Below, piece by piece: positions 33,970 to 45,720 of a stretch of 64,000 nucleotides of DNA; within the stretch, counting starts at the first letter, position 1; each line of letters starts with the position of its first letter. Source of the DNA: Tolypocladium sp. Sup5 PDA-1 (lineage: Eukaryota; Ascomycota; Sordariomycetes; Hypocreales; Ophiocordycipitaceae). A model generated the notes under the pieces. The model was not told the origin of the DNA. It did no database searches and saw only the letters and a list, made by a program, of their open reading frames with translations. Made by a program: the position numbers and the translations under genes. The stretch covers positions 1,520,713-1,584,712 of the forward strand of contig JPHH03000001.1 in assembly GCA_000750105.3 (NCBI GenBank). Reading direction: 5' to 3'.

Positions 33970-36119
33970 TTGCAATGTTCACTGTTCGCTGAAGAGTCAA
34001 TGGTCTACGGAACAGTGACAGTTTCGCTTGCGCTGTATTTATGTGAACATTGAAGCCGCGCGGAGCAACTAGCAAGCATGTGATGATCCTGAATCCTGAT
34101 TCCTAATAAAATGAGCTGATGCGGCTGGAATCCCCCGCCATGCCACAGCCCGCCTCGCTTAACATTTATCAACGACGCTTAAGACAATAGCGCTTGATCA
34201 ATATCCGGTACACCGTACACCGTATTTCGTATCCTTTTTGTTTCATGTACTTCGTATGAGACGCACAATTGCTGAGTGACTTAACGTCCAGTGTAGTGGC
34301 CGCCAAGGTACGTGTAAGTTGTGCTAAGCCAGCAACATGACAACACATGCTCGCGTTGCCGTTTTGTTCTCCAAACAATTCATTCCAGAGGGGCATTCTC
34401 GTCCTTGGGCAGCTTCAATCACTTTCGATTAGATTCTAACAACTCGACTCAACCTAGTGAGATTTGAGCTTACCAGTTGCTTCACCCAAGGTCTCTACCA
34501 GCACAAGGCCAGACCCGAGAATGGTCGCGTAACTTGGTGCTGTGTAGAACGGTGAGCTCATGTGTTGCTAAAATAATTCTGCAAATTACTAGGGGTAATG
34601 GGTAGGTGATTAAGCACATGTTTGCAAGGTCCAAGCTTGAAGTGTCGAAAGCGACTGAGCGAGAGGAGAGCCTTCAAGCTCGAGGAGGGGTCAAGTCAAT
34701 AGTTGCATGTTCGCGTGGCAGCTGCCCACACGTCAGGTAGGAGACGAAGTAAAGGGACCCGCAATAATAGGGATACGCTCGAGAGAGCATAAAAGCACGG
34801 CCTCCGCCTAAAAGAGTCAAAACCTGGGTACATTCCGCAACAACATTCCACAGCTCCGCCCAGGCTGTTGACTCGGTCATCATCATCATTGTCATCATCA
34901 TCATGATCATCATGTAAGTCGGTAAAAGCGGACCTCGAGAGCAGCGGTGTCATAGCTTTGAGTTTATGGCCGAGTCCGTCGAAAGTCAAATGCCACCGTG
35001 TGGTCTAGGGTAAGCCCGATGTTGCGGCCCGACCCGATGGAAGTGACGACACCCGAACACTCCGAGAGCAAGGAACATCCAATACAGAGATGAAAGGCTG
35101 TTCATATTCTTTTCATAGAAAACAAGGTTGCAATGGCCCCGGTGCTCATAGCATCTCGAGGGTGCTGCGCAATGACATGCAAATAACGACGAGTCGCTGC
35201 CATCGACAGGCGATGACGACATGGCAACTCACCACGACGGGCATGCTGCGTTGCTCGAGATATCCAACACACAACGACCACACACGGCGTGCGTTCACAC
35301 ATGCCGTCCACCAGAGCGTCTTTGGAGCGTAGCCGCATCGACGAGGCTCCCGCCGTACGCCAGCCATGCGTGCTTGGTGCCAACAATGCATTGTCATCCG
35401 AGGCTTGGAATGAAGCGCTCCATCATCTTAGGCGCTCAGCCACGAGGGCAAGGAACCTCCCGCAGGAGCGGGGCGCAAGAGAGAGGCTGAGACTTTTGTG
35501 CTTGGACGAGGCCACTCACTGGCTGCACGTCGCCTTCTGCCTGGTCACAGGGCACAACGAGTGCATGGCCCTGCTTGTCTATGGATGGGACCGGACAGAT
35601 GACCATCGCGGGTTGCGCGGCGGTACCTGACTGCCGCCCTGCCCCTCACCAGTCGCCGAGTACCCCGCATCGCCTGCAGATAAGACAACCCTGACGCGTG
35701 ACATGGCCCTGCTTGCTCGAGGACGTTAGCATTACCCAACGACAAAGACCCGTGGCAAACCGGGCACGTTCTTTTATGCATGCCATCATCAGCCAGGCTT
35801 GGGTCAGCCTCTGGTTCGACTTTTCAGTGCTGATTCCACAGCCGGCCTCTGTCAGCCCTGCTGGCGTTGCTGCTGCTGCTGCTGCTGGCCCCCTCGTCTG
35901 ACGCACGGAGGACGACCCCGCTGACGAGTGACGACCCCAGCCATCCATATTCCTCCACTACCACCATCCCACTTCTCACCAGATTCACCTGCTTTCGTCA
36001 TCCCCTTCTGCCTCATTCATTCTATTGCCACGGATCTCCCCCTGGCGCGAACCCTTCCCCCATCTTGCGGCCCATCATCAACCCCCTCGAGAGCTACTCC
36101 ACAGGAGCACGACGACGCC
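33970..36119. other. Intergenic region of 2.1 kb with simple repeats
   Basis: No gene is supported. An ATC/ATG microsatellite occupies about 34877-34917 (tcatcatcat ... tgatcatcatg). A GCT/GCA run lies at about 35863-35886, just upstream of the next gene. The C/T-rich segment from 35930 to 36110 is probably the 5' UTR of the Arg/Ser-rich gene. Confidence 0.45.
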
Positions 36120-39100
36120 ATGGGTGACGCTTACAGGGGCACCCGCGTTTACCGGGACCGCGACAGCGACTCCGAGGACGACCGGTATAGGAGCACCACC
36201 GTCACTCGATACAAGGTGGCGCCCAGCCGCAGCGGCGGCGAGCGCTACGAGCGCAGCGACAGGATCGAGGTCGACGACGACCGCCGCTCGCGCTTCTCTG
36301 GCCGCACCTCGGGCGACTTCCTCGACGACCGACGAGGGCCACTGTCACCCGCCGACCGTCCTCGCTCCGCCTTTGAGCCCTACGGCGGCGACCGCTCGCG
36401 CACCGTCTACTACGAGCGCGACGTCGAGCGCGACGTCGAGCGAGACACGCGCCGCGAGCCAGACCGGTCCCGCGTCTCCGTCTACGAGGACGACCGCGAG
36501 TGGGACAGGCGCTCCCGCCATGGCCGCCACGACGACGAGATCAAGGTGGAAAAGAAGGTGGTCGAGGAGCGTTTCGACGACGACCACGGCCACGAAGTCG
36601 AGCGCTACCGCAAGGAGACCGAGTACTACGCTCCGACCGAGCCGCCCCCGGCGCCCGTCATCATCCGCCAGCAGGCCCCAGAGCCGCAGAAGATCATCGT
36701 CCAAGAGGCGCCGCCTCCGCCCCCGATTGTGCTGCCTCGCCAGCAGCCTGGCGTCGTGGTCCTCCGCGACAGAGAACAGGACCGTGAGATGGTCCGAAGA
36801 GAGCGGGACCCCTACGAGGACGACTACTACTATCGCCATGAGCGGCGAGAAGTCGGCCCGTACCGAGGAGATCGCGACTACGCTGTCTCGCGGTACGAGC
36901 GCCGGCGCAGAGACGACGACTACTATAGTGACGACGATGACTACTATCGTCGCCGCACCGTCGTCCGTCGAGAGCGGAGCTCGAGCACGCACCACAAGCG
37001 CCATCTCGCCGAGGGTGCTCTAGCCGGCGCCGGCATCACTGCGCTCATGTCCAGCCGCCGCGACGAATACGGCGATCTTCCTGAGAACCGCGGCCGTAAG
37101 GTCCTCGCTGGTGCTGCCCTCGGCGCTCTCGGAACCGAGGCTCTCCGCCGAGCGCATAGCGCATACGAGGACCGCTGGGGCGACGGCCGTGAATCGCCCG
37201 ACCATCACTCCAGGCTCAAGAAGGGCCTCGGCATCGCCGCCGTTGCCCTCGCCGCAGCTGGCGCAGCCAAGTACTACCAGGCCAACAAGGTCGACAAGGA
37301 GGAGGCGCACCGTGGCCGCAGCCGCACTCGCGGCTACCACTCTGAAGACGACTACTCGCGCTCACCCTCCCGCGTCTCGCGCTCTCGTACGCGCAGTCGC
37401 AAGCGAAGCATTTCGACTGCCGCCAAGGCCGCCCTCGGCACTGCGGCTACCGCGGGCATCATCAAGCATTTCCGTGACAAGTCCAAGTCCAAGTCTCGGC
37501 ACGGGAGTCGCTCTCGCAGCAAGTCGATGCTCCGCCGAGGAGCCGAGGTTGCGGGTGTTGCTGCCGCCGCTGGTGTTGCCAACAAGCTATGGAAGAACCA
37601 CAAGGACAAGAAGGAGGCCCGCGACTACAGCCCCAGTGATGATGGGCGAGACCACCACCGCCGCTCGCGAAGCCGCGGAGGAAGCCGGGGAGTGAGCCGA
37701 GACAGAGGCATTAGCAGAGACAGGGGCATGAGCAGGACCCGGAGCAGGAGCAGGTCCATGGCCAGATCCCCTCACTCACCTTCCAGGGCTGATCCTGAGC
37801 TAGGCTTAGTTGAGTACGGAAACGATCCACTACCGTCGGAGCCCTCGTCCTCGGGGGCGCGGCGGCACCATGAGTCGGGAACCGAGGACCGGAGGCGCCG
37901 ACGGCGCAGGCGACGCGACCTCTCGGGGTCGTCGTCTCCGGAGGACCAGGAGAGGAAGCGCAGCAAGAGTCGACTGAGGGACATGGCGGCGGCAGGGGCA
38001 GCTGCGTTTGGTATCAAAGAGTTTAAGGACAGAAAGGACCAGGAGAAGCGGGAGAAGCGGGAGAAGAGATCGCGAGAGAGACGGTCGAGGGAGAGAGGGG
38101 ATGATGACAGACGTAAGAGTGGCATCTCGGCGCTGCCGGCAACTAATGAAGCTGACACTTGACCACAGGGTACGACGACGAACGGAGGCACGATAACCGC
38201 AGGCAAGATGGCTATTTTGACGACCACGACCCACGTCCACACTCTCCACCTATGGCGTCTGGCGGTGCCTACTATCCGCCCTATCCCTCGACTCCCGGCC
38301 CAACGCCTGGCGGACCCAACTATGCGCCATACCCCGATGCTTCCGGCGCTCCGCCTCGTGAGTATCAGCCGTACGTGCCGCAAGATTACATGGGCTACGT
38401 ACCGCCGCCGCCTCCGGGCCCGCCTCCGGCACCCGAGCCGGGCTTCGGAGGTGGATACCCACCAGCACCCCCGGGACCTCCTCAGCCAGGACCGCCAGGG
38501 CCCCCTATGCCAGGACCACCTCCGCCGGGACCTCCACCTCCTGGTGGCAACCACCCACCAGACCATGTGAGTGACCTTACCCGACACCAAGACAGAGACA
38601 GCCGCGCCAGAGGCGCCGCAGAGGGTGCGTTGAGTCGTACTTTTCGGGCTTCATCTGGGACACAGGACCAGTGACTAACGCCCGAGCAGATGGCGTAAAC
38701 CCAAATTACCCCTACCGTGCGTCCTCGAGTAGAGGTCCGCCAACGGCTTCGAAATCCGTGTCGTTTATTCCGCTGTCGCCCAAGAGCTCTCGGACAATGG
38801 AAATGCACAAACGAGCGCACGCGGCTGCCCTGGGAGGGGAGGGCTCTCAGTCTGGAGGCGAGCATGACGACGAAGCTCTTGTTCGAGCTGGGTTTCACCA
38901 TCGCCGGTCTTCTGATCCCTCCGCTGACCGACCCGTGATCCGTCGTCGCGACGCAGGGAGTTTAGACTCTGACGAAGATGTCGAGAGTCTGCCTGACAGG
39001 TTTGATTCGGAAGGCCAACCGCTGGATGGACGGTCCGCCAGCCATCACAGGTGGACCACCAGACGGGGTACCTTTGAGCGCCCGCCGCAGAGACCCGGCG

Positions 39101-39333
39101 GCTGGGACGTCAAGGGTGCGTGGCAAGTCAGCGGCACCGAGGGCGAGGCCGTCGAGAGGCTGGTGAGGAACGTGACGGGCGCGCTGGAGGGCCAGCGGAG
39201 TTGGATGAGCGTGATTGGGGATGTCATTGGAGGAGGGCTACTGCCGCCGGGAGGGGGTCAGGGGGATGAACGTGCTAATGACGAGGGACGCGCTCATGAC
39301 GACGAGGACAGACGACATCGCAGAGGGAGATGA
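36120..39333 (+). CDS. Arg/Ser- and Asp-rich low-complexity protein, DUF3824-like
   Basis: Exon 1 is 36120-38112 and exon 2 starts at 38169 after a gtaaga intron. Exon 2 ends either at 38566 or a little further on, and the last exon runs to TGA 39333; I could not settle that junction. The protein exceeds 1,000 residues. It begins MGDAYRGTRVYRDRDSDSED, is rich in RDRD/ERD/RRSR tracts, and contains several Ala/Gly-rich helical blocks (LAEGALAGAGITALMSS, GRKVLAGAALGALGTEAL, KKGLGIAAVALAAAGAAKYY) typical of the fungal DUF3824 family. A Pro/Gly-rich segment (YVPPPPPGPPP) follows, then an acidic tail. Function is unknown; it is probably a largely disordered protein. ATG 36120 is preferred because the in-frame sequence before it looks like UTR. 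Confidence 0.75.
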
Positions 39334-39736
39334 TGGTACGACGACGACGATTACGATGATGATGCAATGATTGTGTTTGTGGAACCTGTTTGTTTGTCTG
39401 GCTTATGACCTGGGTTGAATGTTTGCTACGAATCGACGAGGCTTGACGTGGGCTACGAGCCTGATGAGTGGTGCTATCTAGAAGCAGGCTAACTAATTAA
39501 TGACTACGCTACTTTCCTTGCAGTATTGGGCTTCACAGTCATCCACCCGGCGTCAACGACAGCAGTGTCGCCACATCAGGAGAAGCGCGTGGTGTTGTAC
39601 ATGGCATTCATGCCTGAACATATACATCTAAAATCTCCCACGCCAAGTCTATGGGTATGCTGGAATGCCCCCTTGCCCATGCCACTCCACAACTCCCCAT
39701 CCGTTCACACACATACGCACACTTATACAGCCATCA
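39334..39736. other. Intergenic gap between convergent genes
   Basis: This holds the 3' ends of the DUF3824-like gene and of the DnaJ gene. A GAC/GAT-rich run at 39335-39364 follows the first stop directly. No other feature is seen. Confidence 0.45.
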
Positions 39737-41097
39737 TCATAACTCGTCCCGCGCCGGCGGCCCATCCGGCCGCCCGCTGTCCCTGTGCAGGTCGACGCCC
39801 TTCTTGGCGCGCCACTTCTCCCACAGGGCCCAAAAGTCCTTTTCCATGGCGGGCTCCATCTGGTCGGGCAGCACCACCTCGTACGTGACGTACAGGTTGC
39901 CGAACTCGGTGGCGTGGTAGACGCTCTCGCCGTCCTCGTGCCAGCGCGGCATGCCCTCGCCGGGCAGCGTCTCGACGTGGCCCGGGTGCACGACGTGGCC
40001 CCTCGGGCGGCCGAGGCGCACCACGTGCGCGTCGAGGTGCGTCAGGTTGCGCGTCCAGTCGCCCATCCAGGCCTCGCGCAGGGAGAGCACCTCGGTCCAG
40101 TACAGGTCGTCGCCCTTGCGGCGGAAGAAGATGCCGTCGACGCTGTCCGGGTTCTCGGCCGCGGAGGGGGCCTTTTCGGAGAGCGTGACTATCAGGTCGC
40201 CGGCGACCCAGTCGGGGCTTTGGTCGGCCTCGTTCTCGTACACGGTGCGGCTGTCGCGCGCGGCGCCGCGCTCGATCTTGAGGCTCACCGTCGTGGGCTT
40301 GCGCTCGACGCGCGCGCCCTGGCACGCCGGGCACTTGTGCTTGATGGTCTGGCCGCGGCCGCCGCAGGCGTCGCAGCGCATCTGCATCTGCTGGAACATG
40401 CCGGGGGCGAGCTGCTGCTTGACGATGCGCACGCCGCGGCCGCCGCAGACGCCGCAGGTCTCGACCTCGCCGTCGGCGCTGCCGGAGCCCTCGCACGTCT
40501 CGCAGATGTGCTGCTTGTCCCACTGGAACTCGGTGGTGGCGCCGTTGTAGAAGTCGCGCAGGGCGATCTCGACGCGCACCTCGACGTTGTGGCCGCGGGG
40601 CTCGTGCGACGACTTGCCGAAGTGGCCGTGGCCGCCGAAGAAGCGGCTGAAGAGGTCGAAGGGGTCGTGCCCCTGGCCGCCGCCACCGCCGCCCTGCTGG
40701 TGCTGCTTGACGCCGTCGTGGCCGTAGCGATCGTAGATCTGGCGCGTCTCGGAGTCGGAGAGGACATCGTAGGCTTCGGATACTTGGACGAACTTTTCGT
40801 GGGCCGTCTCGTCGCCCCTATACAGCGCAGCTTGTTAGGACATGGACGGGGCGTGGGCGCTTGGAAGAGGTCATGCGTACGGGTTCTTGTCTGGGTGGAA
40901 CTTTTTGGATAGTTGGCGGTAGGCCGACTTTAGCTGCTTGTCCGAGGCTTGTCTGTCGACTCCTAGGATCTGCTGCGAGTCAGTTTGGGGAGTGGTTATC
41001 CGTGTTCAGCGCGACCGACCTTGTAGTAGTCCTCGGCGCAGAGCGCAAGGTGGACGAGGGCCACGAGGAGCAGCCAGCCCAGGCCGTGCAGCAGCAT
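39737..41097 (-). CDS. SCJ1: ER-lumen DnaJ/Hsp40 co-chaperone (Scj1 type)
   Basis: Three exons on the minus strand (41097-41020, 40972-40881, 40817-39737) join in phase, giving about 416 residues. The N-terminus is a signal peptide (LLHGLGWLLLVALVHLALCA). The J domain follows at once, with HPD in SKKFHPDKNP, then a Gly-rich stretch (QQGGGGGGQGHDPFDLF). A zinc-binding region has four CxxCxGxG-type repeats (CETCEGSG, CGVCGGRG, CDACGGRG, CPACQGAR). Next comes the substrate-binding C-domain, and the protein ends ARDEL, an ER-retrieval-type tetrapeptide. It should stimulate the ER Hsp70 (BiP/Kar2) in folding and degradation of secretory proteins. It is divergent from the Prp2 gene, with about 530 bases shared upstream. 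The gene looks healthy. Confidence 0.93.
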
Positions 41098-41629
41098 GGC
41101 GCCGCGAGGTGCCCGGAGGGACCTGGAATTAAGGAAAGGAAAAAGAGACGCACTCCAGTCAGACACTGCCCCGTCTCTTGCAGCTTCACTGGGTCTCGCG
41201 GAACTGAATGAGTGGCATGGGAGACGTCGAGGTTGGGCGAGGCAAGTCTCGACTTATTAAGTTAAGTTACCAGCGTGTTAACAATTGGAGGCTTGGACCG
41301 CATTTGGACCCTGGCTGCTGGAGATGCAGGCCCCGTGCAACGTGGCGGCGGTATCGAGGCGCTCCGATTGGCCGGCGGATCAACGCCCGGATTAACTTGC
41401 AGCCTGCGTCGAGCTAACGTTGGAGGCAGCGACTTGCTTGCTTCAAGACATTCGGTACGACCGAGGTGGATGCCTATCGATACGGACGTGATATTCTGAA
41501 GGGCAAGGCTGGGGATACTCCGTACATCTGCGCCAGACCCAGCGTGCGTTTGCCTCCATCACAACAGCTCGCGACTGCTGCGAGCAAAGGAACCCAGCCA
41601 TTACCAGCAGCCGTCGCTGCGTCGCCAGC
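41098..41629. other. Shared upstream region of the DnaJ and Prp2 genes
   Basis: A divergent promoter region of about 530 bases between two housekeeping genes. I see no clear TATA box; this would fit constitutive expression. No further gene is present. Confidence 0.45.
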
Positions 41630-44600
41630 ATGAGCTCCAAAAAGTACGCCTTCCTCCCCATGGAGGACGACGAGGTGGGGCCGCAAAAGGTCACCAAGGA
41701 GAAGAAGCACAGGAGCCGGCATCGCGATCGCGAACGTGACCGGGACGAAAAGTCGTCCTCACGCACCTCGAGGCCACGACGTGACCGCAGCCGCTCGAGG
41801 TCGCCGGGCCCATCCTCCCACAACCACAGCAGCCGCTCCAAGACGATGCGACGACGCGACGCAGAGGCCGACTTTGACGACCGGTGGGGCGACGAGGAGG
41901 CCCCGTCCGACGCGCCAGACGAAGACGAGCCCGAGTTTGAAGAGTCTGCGAGCAAAAGGGTGAAGCTGAGCCACGACGAGCCCCGGGACGAGGACCTGTC
42001 CGATGGCGCCAAGGAAGAACTCGCGCGGAAAAGGGACATTGAGGAGCGCGAGGCATTCTCCAAGAGGCTCAAGGAAAAGGACGACGGGAGGTCGAAAAAG
42101 AACAACCGCGATGGCGAGGCTTCTTCCCGGCAAAGACTGGCTGAGGATGCCGCTGCCAGAGACGCCGCGCTCCCAGGCCTGCGAGAGCGGTCACGACAGG
42201 AATACCTCAAGAAGCGCGAGACGGAACGGTTAGCCCTGCTGCGGAAGCAAGTCGCCGAGGAGACTGCCGAACTGCGCAGCGGCGTGCGATTATCCGACAA
42301 GGAAAAGGCCGAGTTTGCCAAGAACCGGGAGATTCTGCGGCTGGCCGAGGAGCGCCTCAAGATTGACGACTACCGAGATGGATACGCGATGCCCGAGGAC
42401 TACATCACCGAAAAAGGCAAGCTGGACAGGAAGAAGAAAGAGGAGGCCATGTACAAGCGATATGTGGACAGGGACGAGTACGGCCAGGAAAGGTTCGTTA
42501 CCGAACACGAGGAGTGGGAGAGGGAGCAGGCGACCAAGGCCAAGGCCCAGATACAGCGGACAGAGCTGGAAAACGACAGCTACGACTACGTGCTGGACGA
42601 CGCCCAGTATATCCAATGGAGCCTCGACTCCAAGATGGCCGGCGAGGGCAAGAACTTGGCCAAGACCAAGGAGCAGCTGTTCCTCGACGCCCAGATCGAA
42701 GCTGCCGAGAAGAAAGCGCTGTCGATCCAGGAGACGAGAAAGAGCCTGCCCATCTACCAGTACCGAGACCAGTTCCTGGAGGCCCTGGAGCAGTATCAGA
42801 TCCTCGTCATTGTCGGCGAAACGGGTAGCGGAAAGACGACGCAGCTGCCACAGTATTTGCATGAAGCAGGGTACACCAAGAACGGGCTCAAGGTCGGATG
42901 CACGCAGCCTCGACGAGTGGCGGCGATGAGCGTGGCCGCTCGTGTTGCCGAAGAAGTCGGGGTCAAGGTCGGAAACGAAGTCGGTTACTCTATCCGATTC
43001 GAGGACTGCACGAGCGACAAGACGATTCTCAAGTACATGACCGACGGTATGCTGCTGCGAGAGTTCATGACGGAGCCGGACCTGTCGGCCTATTCGGCCA
43101 TCATGATTGACGAAGCCCACGAGCGGACCGTGCACACGGATATCCTGCTTGCCCTCGTCAAGGACCTGTCTCGAGAGCGGCCAGACCTGAAGCTGTTGAT
43201 CTCGTCGGCCACCATGAACGCGACCAAGTTTTCCGAGTACTTTGACGACGCGCCCATCTTCAACATCCCGGGCAGACGATACCCCGTCGACATCTACTAC
43301 ACTCCCGCGCCGGAAGCCAACTATCTGGCGGCAGCCATCACGACGACCTTTCAGATCCACACGACGCAGGGCAAGGGCGACATCCTCATCTTCCTCACCG
43401 GCCAGGACGAGATTGAGGCAGCGGAACTGGAAATAGCCGAGACGGCGCGGAAACTGGGCGGCCGCGTCAAGGAGCTGGTCATCTGCCCAATCTACGCCAA
43501 CCTGCCGTCGGAGCTGCAGTCAAAGATCTTTGAGCCGACGCCAGAAGGCGCGCGCAAGGTGGTGCTGGCGACCAACATTGCCGAGACCAGTTTGACCATT
43601 GACGGCATCGTCTACGTCATCGACCCCGGCTATGTCAAGGAGAACATCTACAACCCGGCCACGGGCATGTCCAACCTCATCGCCGTCCCCTGCTCGCGGG
43701 CGTCTGCCAACCAGCGCAGTGGTCGTGCCGGGCGTGTCGGCCCCGGAAAGTGTTTCCGGCTGTACACCAAGTTTGCCTACATGAACGAGATGGACGAGTC
43801 CACGACGCCAGAGATTCAGCGGACGAACCTAAACGGCGTCGTGCTGCAGCTCAAGTCTCTGGGCATCAACGAGCTGCTCGACTTTGAGTTCATGGACCCG
43901 CCCCCGACGGAAGCTCTCATCGGCGCCTTGAACCAGCTCTTTGCGCTGCAGGCCCTCAACCACAAGGGCGAGCTCACGAAGCTGGGACGCCAGATGGCCG
44001 AGTTCCCCACGGATCCGATGCTGGCCAAGGCGGTGCTGGCGGCCGACAAGGAGGGCTGCGTCGACGAAGTCCTGTCCATCGTTTCCATGCTCGGCGAGGC
44101 GTCGGCGCTCTTCTTCCGCCCCAAGGACAAGAAGATCCACGCCGACAGCGCCCGCAACCGATTCACCGTCAAGGACGGCGGCGACCACATCACGCTGCTC
44201 AACGTGTGGAACCAGTGGGTGGACAGCGACTTCTCGCCCGTCTGGTCGCGCGAGAACTTCCTCCAGCAGCGCTCCCTGACGCGGGCGCGCGACGTCCGCG
44301 ACCAGCTGGCCAAGCTGTGCGAGCGCGTCGAGGTGTCGCCGTCGACGTGCGGCGCGAGCAACCTGCGGCCCATCAAGCGCGCCATCACGGCGGGCTTCTT
44401 CCCCAACGCGGCGCGGCTGCAGAAGAGCGGCGACGGGTACCGCACCGTCAAGAACAACACGGGCGTGTGGATCCACCCCAGCAGCGTGCTCATGTCGGTC
44501 GACCCGCCCGAGAAGATGGTGGTGTACTTTGAGCTGGTGCAGACGACCAAGGAGTACATGCGCAGCGTGATGCCCATCGAGGCGCGGTGGCTGGCGGAGC

Positions 44601-44671
44601 TGGCGCCGCACTTTCACAAGCAAAAGGATATCGAGGCGCTGGAGGATAAGAAGATGCCCAAGCAGAGATGA
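41630..44671 (+). CDS. PRP2: DEAH-box pre-mRNA splicing ATPase/helicase Prp2 (DHX16/Cdc28)
   Basis: Intronless frame of 1,013 residues. The first 200 are charged and RS/RD-rich (RSRHRDRERDRDEKSSSR). Helicase motifs follow in order: motif I GETGSGKT (residues 396-403), Ia TQPRRVAA, motif II DEAH (494-497), motif III SAT (526-528), IV LTGQDEIE, V ATNIAETSLTIDG and VI QRSGRAGR. The ratchet/HA2 domain has ALNHKGELTKLGRQMAEFP, and the OB-fold end has AITAGFFPNAARL and YRTVKNNTGVWIHPSS. The pattern DNA-level and protein-level matches DHX16/Prp2 rather than Prp16, Prp22 or Prp43. It drives the spliceosome remodelling step before the first transesterification, in the nucleus. It ends only 46 bases before the end of the convergent 2OG oxygenase gene. 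Confidence 0.95.
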   Translation: MSSKKYAFLPMEDDEVGPQKVTKEKKHRSRHRDRERDRDEKSSSRTSRPRRDRSRSRSPGPSSHNHSSRSKTMRRRDAEADFDDRWGDEEAPSDAPDEDEPEFEESASKRVKLSHDEPRDEDLSDGAKEELARKRDIEEREAFSKRLKEKDDGRSKKNNRDGEASSRQRLAEDAAARDAALPGLRERSRQEYLKKRETERLALLRKQVAEETAELRSGVRLSDKEKAEFAKNREILRLAEERLKIDDYRDGYAMPEDYITEKGKLDRKKKEEAMYKRYVDRDEYGQERFVTEHEEWEREQATKAKAQIQRTELENDSYDYVLDDAQYIQWSLDSKMAGEGKNLAKTKEQLFLDAQIEAAEKKALSIQETRKSLPIYQYRDQFLEALEQYQILVIVGETGSGKTTQLPQYLHEAGYTKNGLKVGCTQPRRVAAMSVAARVAEEVGVKVGNEVGYSIRFEDCTSDKTILKYMTDGMLLREFMTEPDLSAYSAIMIDEAHERTVHTDILLALVKDLSRERPDLKLLISSATMNATKFSEYFDDAPIFNIPGRRYPVDIYYTPAPEANYLAAAITTTFQIHTTQGKGDILIFLTGQDEIEAAELEIAETARKLGGRVKELVICPIYANLPSELQSKIFEPTPEGARKVVLATNIAETSLTIDGIVYVIDPGYVKENIYNPATGMSNLIAVPCSRASANQRSGRAGRVGPGKCFRLYTKFAYMNEMDESTTPEIQRTNLNGVVLQLKSLGINELLDFEFMDPPPTEALIGALNQLFALQALNHKGELTKLGRQMAEFPTDPMLAKAVLAADKEGCVDEVLSIVSMLGEASALFFRPKDKKIHADSARNRFTVKDGGDHITLLNVWNQWVDSDFSPVWSRENFLQQRSLTRARDVRDQLAKLCERVEVSPSTCGASNLRPIKRAITAGFFPNAARLQKSGDGYRTVKNNTGVWIHPSSVLMSVDPPEKMVVYFELVQTTKEYMRSVMPIEARWLAELAPHFHKQKDIEALEDKKMPKQR

Positions 44672-44717
44672 TGGCATAGCAAATCTACCGGTACTCTTTG
44701 AACTACAGAGTATTATC

Positions 44718-45632
44718 CTACTCGCTCTGCTCCCACTTGTACAGAATGTCCGTCCTCACCGTGTACTTAGTCCCCTCGTCCAGCCGCGCCCCCTCGTGGT
44801 ACAGCCCCGCGTGCTGGAAGATGAGCACGCTGCCGGCCTTGGGGTCGACGTCGACCCTGCGCTTCTCGTCGCGCGAGAGGAACGAGGTCGCGCCGCCGAC
44901 GTGGCCCTCGCCCGTGGCGGACGCCTTGGCCGAGTCGTTGAGGTACAGGTGCAGCGTGTAGTGCGTGCGGAACTCGTGCCCGTCGGCGGTGCAGTAGTAC
45001 GGGCCGTCGCAGTGTGCTGTCTACATTAGCATGTTATATCATGAGAGCCGTGAGGAGGACCTACGCTTAAAGTACTGCCCTGGCGAGTACTTGAGGAAGC
45101 GCATCCGGTCGTTGAGCCCCTTGAACGTCCACTTCCCGTGACCGTCACCTCTGGCGGAGGGTACCTCGGCGAGCAACGAGGCCAGTCCATCCGCCTACGC
45201 GCACCGGGCCCATATCCTATCCACGACGGCCTACTCGTCCCAGATGATCCTGTCGCTATCTCTGTACGACGGCGCGGCGACCTCCCACCCGGGCCCCAGC
45301 GACACGAGCGCGGGCTTCCACGGCGACTCCCCGGGCGTCTCTCTCGGGACGGAGGCCTCGGCGAGGGCAATGAGACGCTGGCATTCTTCCGGTGAGAGCA
45401 CGTTGGCGAGGACGACGGCGGTGCGGCCGGCGTACTCGGGGAGCGGGGAGGCGGAGAAGGGGATGGGGATGCATGTTATGGGCTCGGCTGGCGGGGTGGT
45501 GAGGAAGTCTGGGGGGAGCGCGATGGGGTTGGATGTGTAGCTTGTTTGCACGGGCTTGTTCTTGGGGTTGGGGGGTTTGATGTCTTGTTTGGGGGTCTTG
45601 GAGTCGCGGCCGAGGCCGAGATGGATGGGCAT
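44718..45632 (-). pseudogene. 2-oxoglutarate/Fe(II) oxygenase (prolyl-4-hydroxylase-like) with two TAG stops
   Basis: One frame from ATG 45632 (MPIHLGLG) runs through VLANVLSPEECQRLIALAEAS and on to an exon ending FLKYSPGQYFK. A GT-AG intron (45064-45017) joins it to the HCDGPYY segment, which brings the iron ligands H-x-D. The distal His follows in GLYHEG and the 2OG-binding Arg in YTVRTDILY. The frame ends at TAG 44718-44720. Two internal TAG codons (45231-45233 and 45195-45197, 12 codons apart) interrupt the linker between the N-terminal and catalytic halves. Both stand where Gln would fit the family. No other damage is visible. CAG-to-TAG in CpA context explains both. The frame also stays open upstream to 45716 without another ATG. 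Confidence 0.75.
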
Positions 45633-45720
45633 CCTGTCGTCGTGAATGCCGGCGTGCTGTATACCAACGTTGGGGATCAAGTATCTTGACCAAAAGACGA
45701 GCAAGTATAATACCAATGCA

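Noticed and set aside
35928..36119. Extending the Arg/Ser-rich protein upstream to an ATG-less or earlier start at 35928
   Set aside because: The added 64 residues are Pro/Ser/Thr-rich UTR-like sequence. MGDAYRG at 36120 is a better start.
36345..37004. Long minus-strand open frames antisense to the Arg/Ser-rich gene, and similar ones opposite Prp2 and the DnaJ gene
   Set aside because: They are by-products of GC-rich codons on the coding strand and show repetitive shadow composition without domains.
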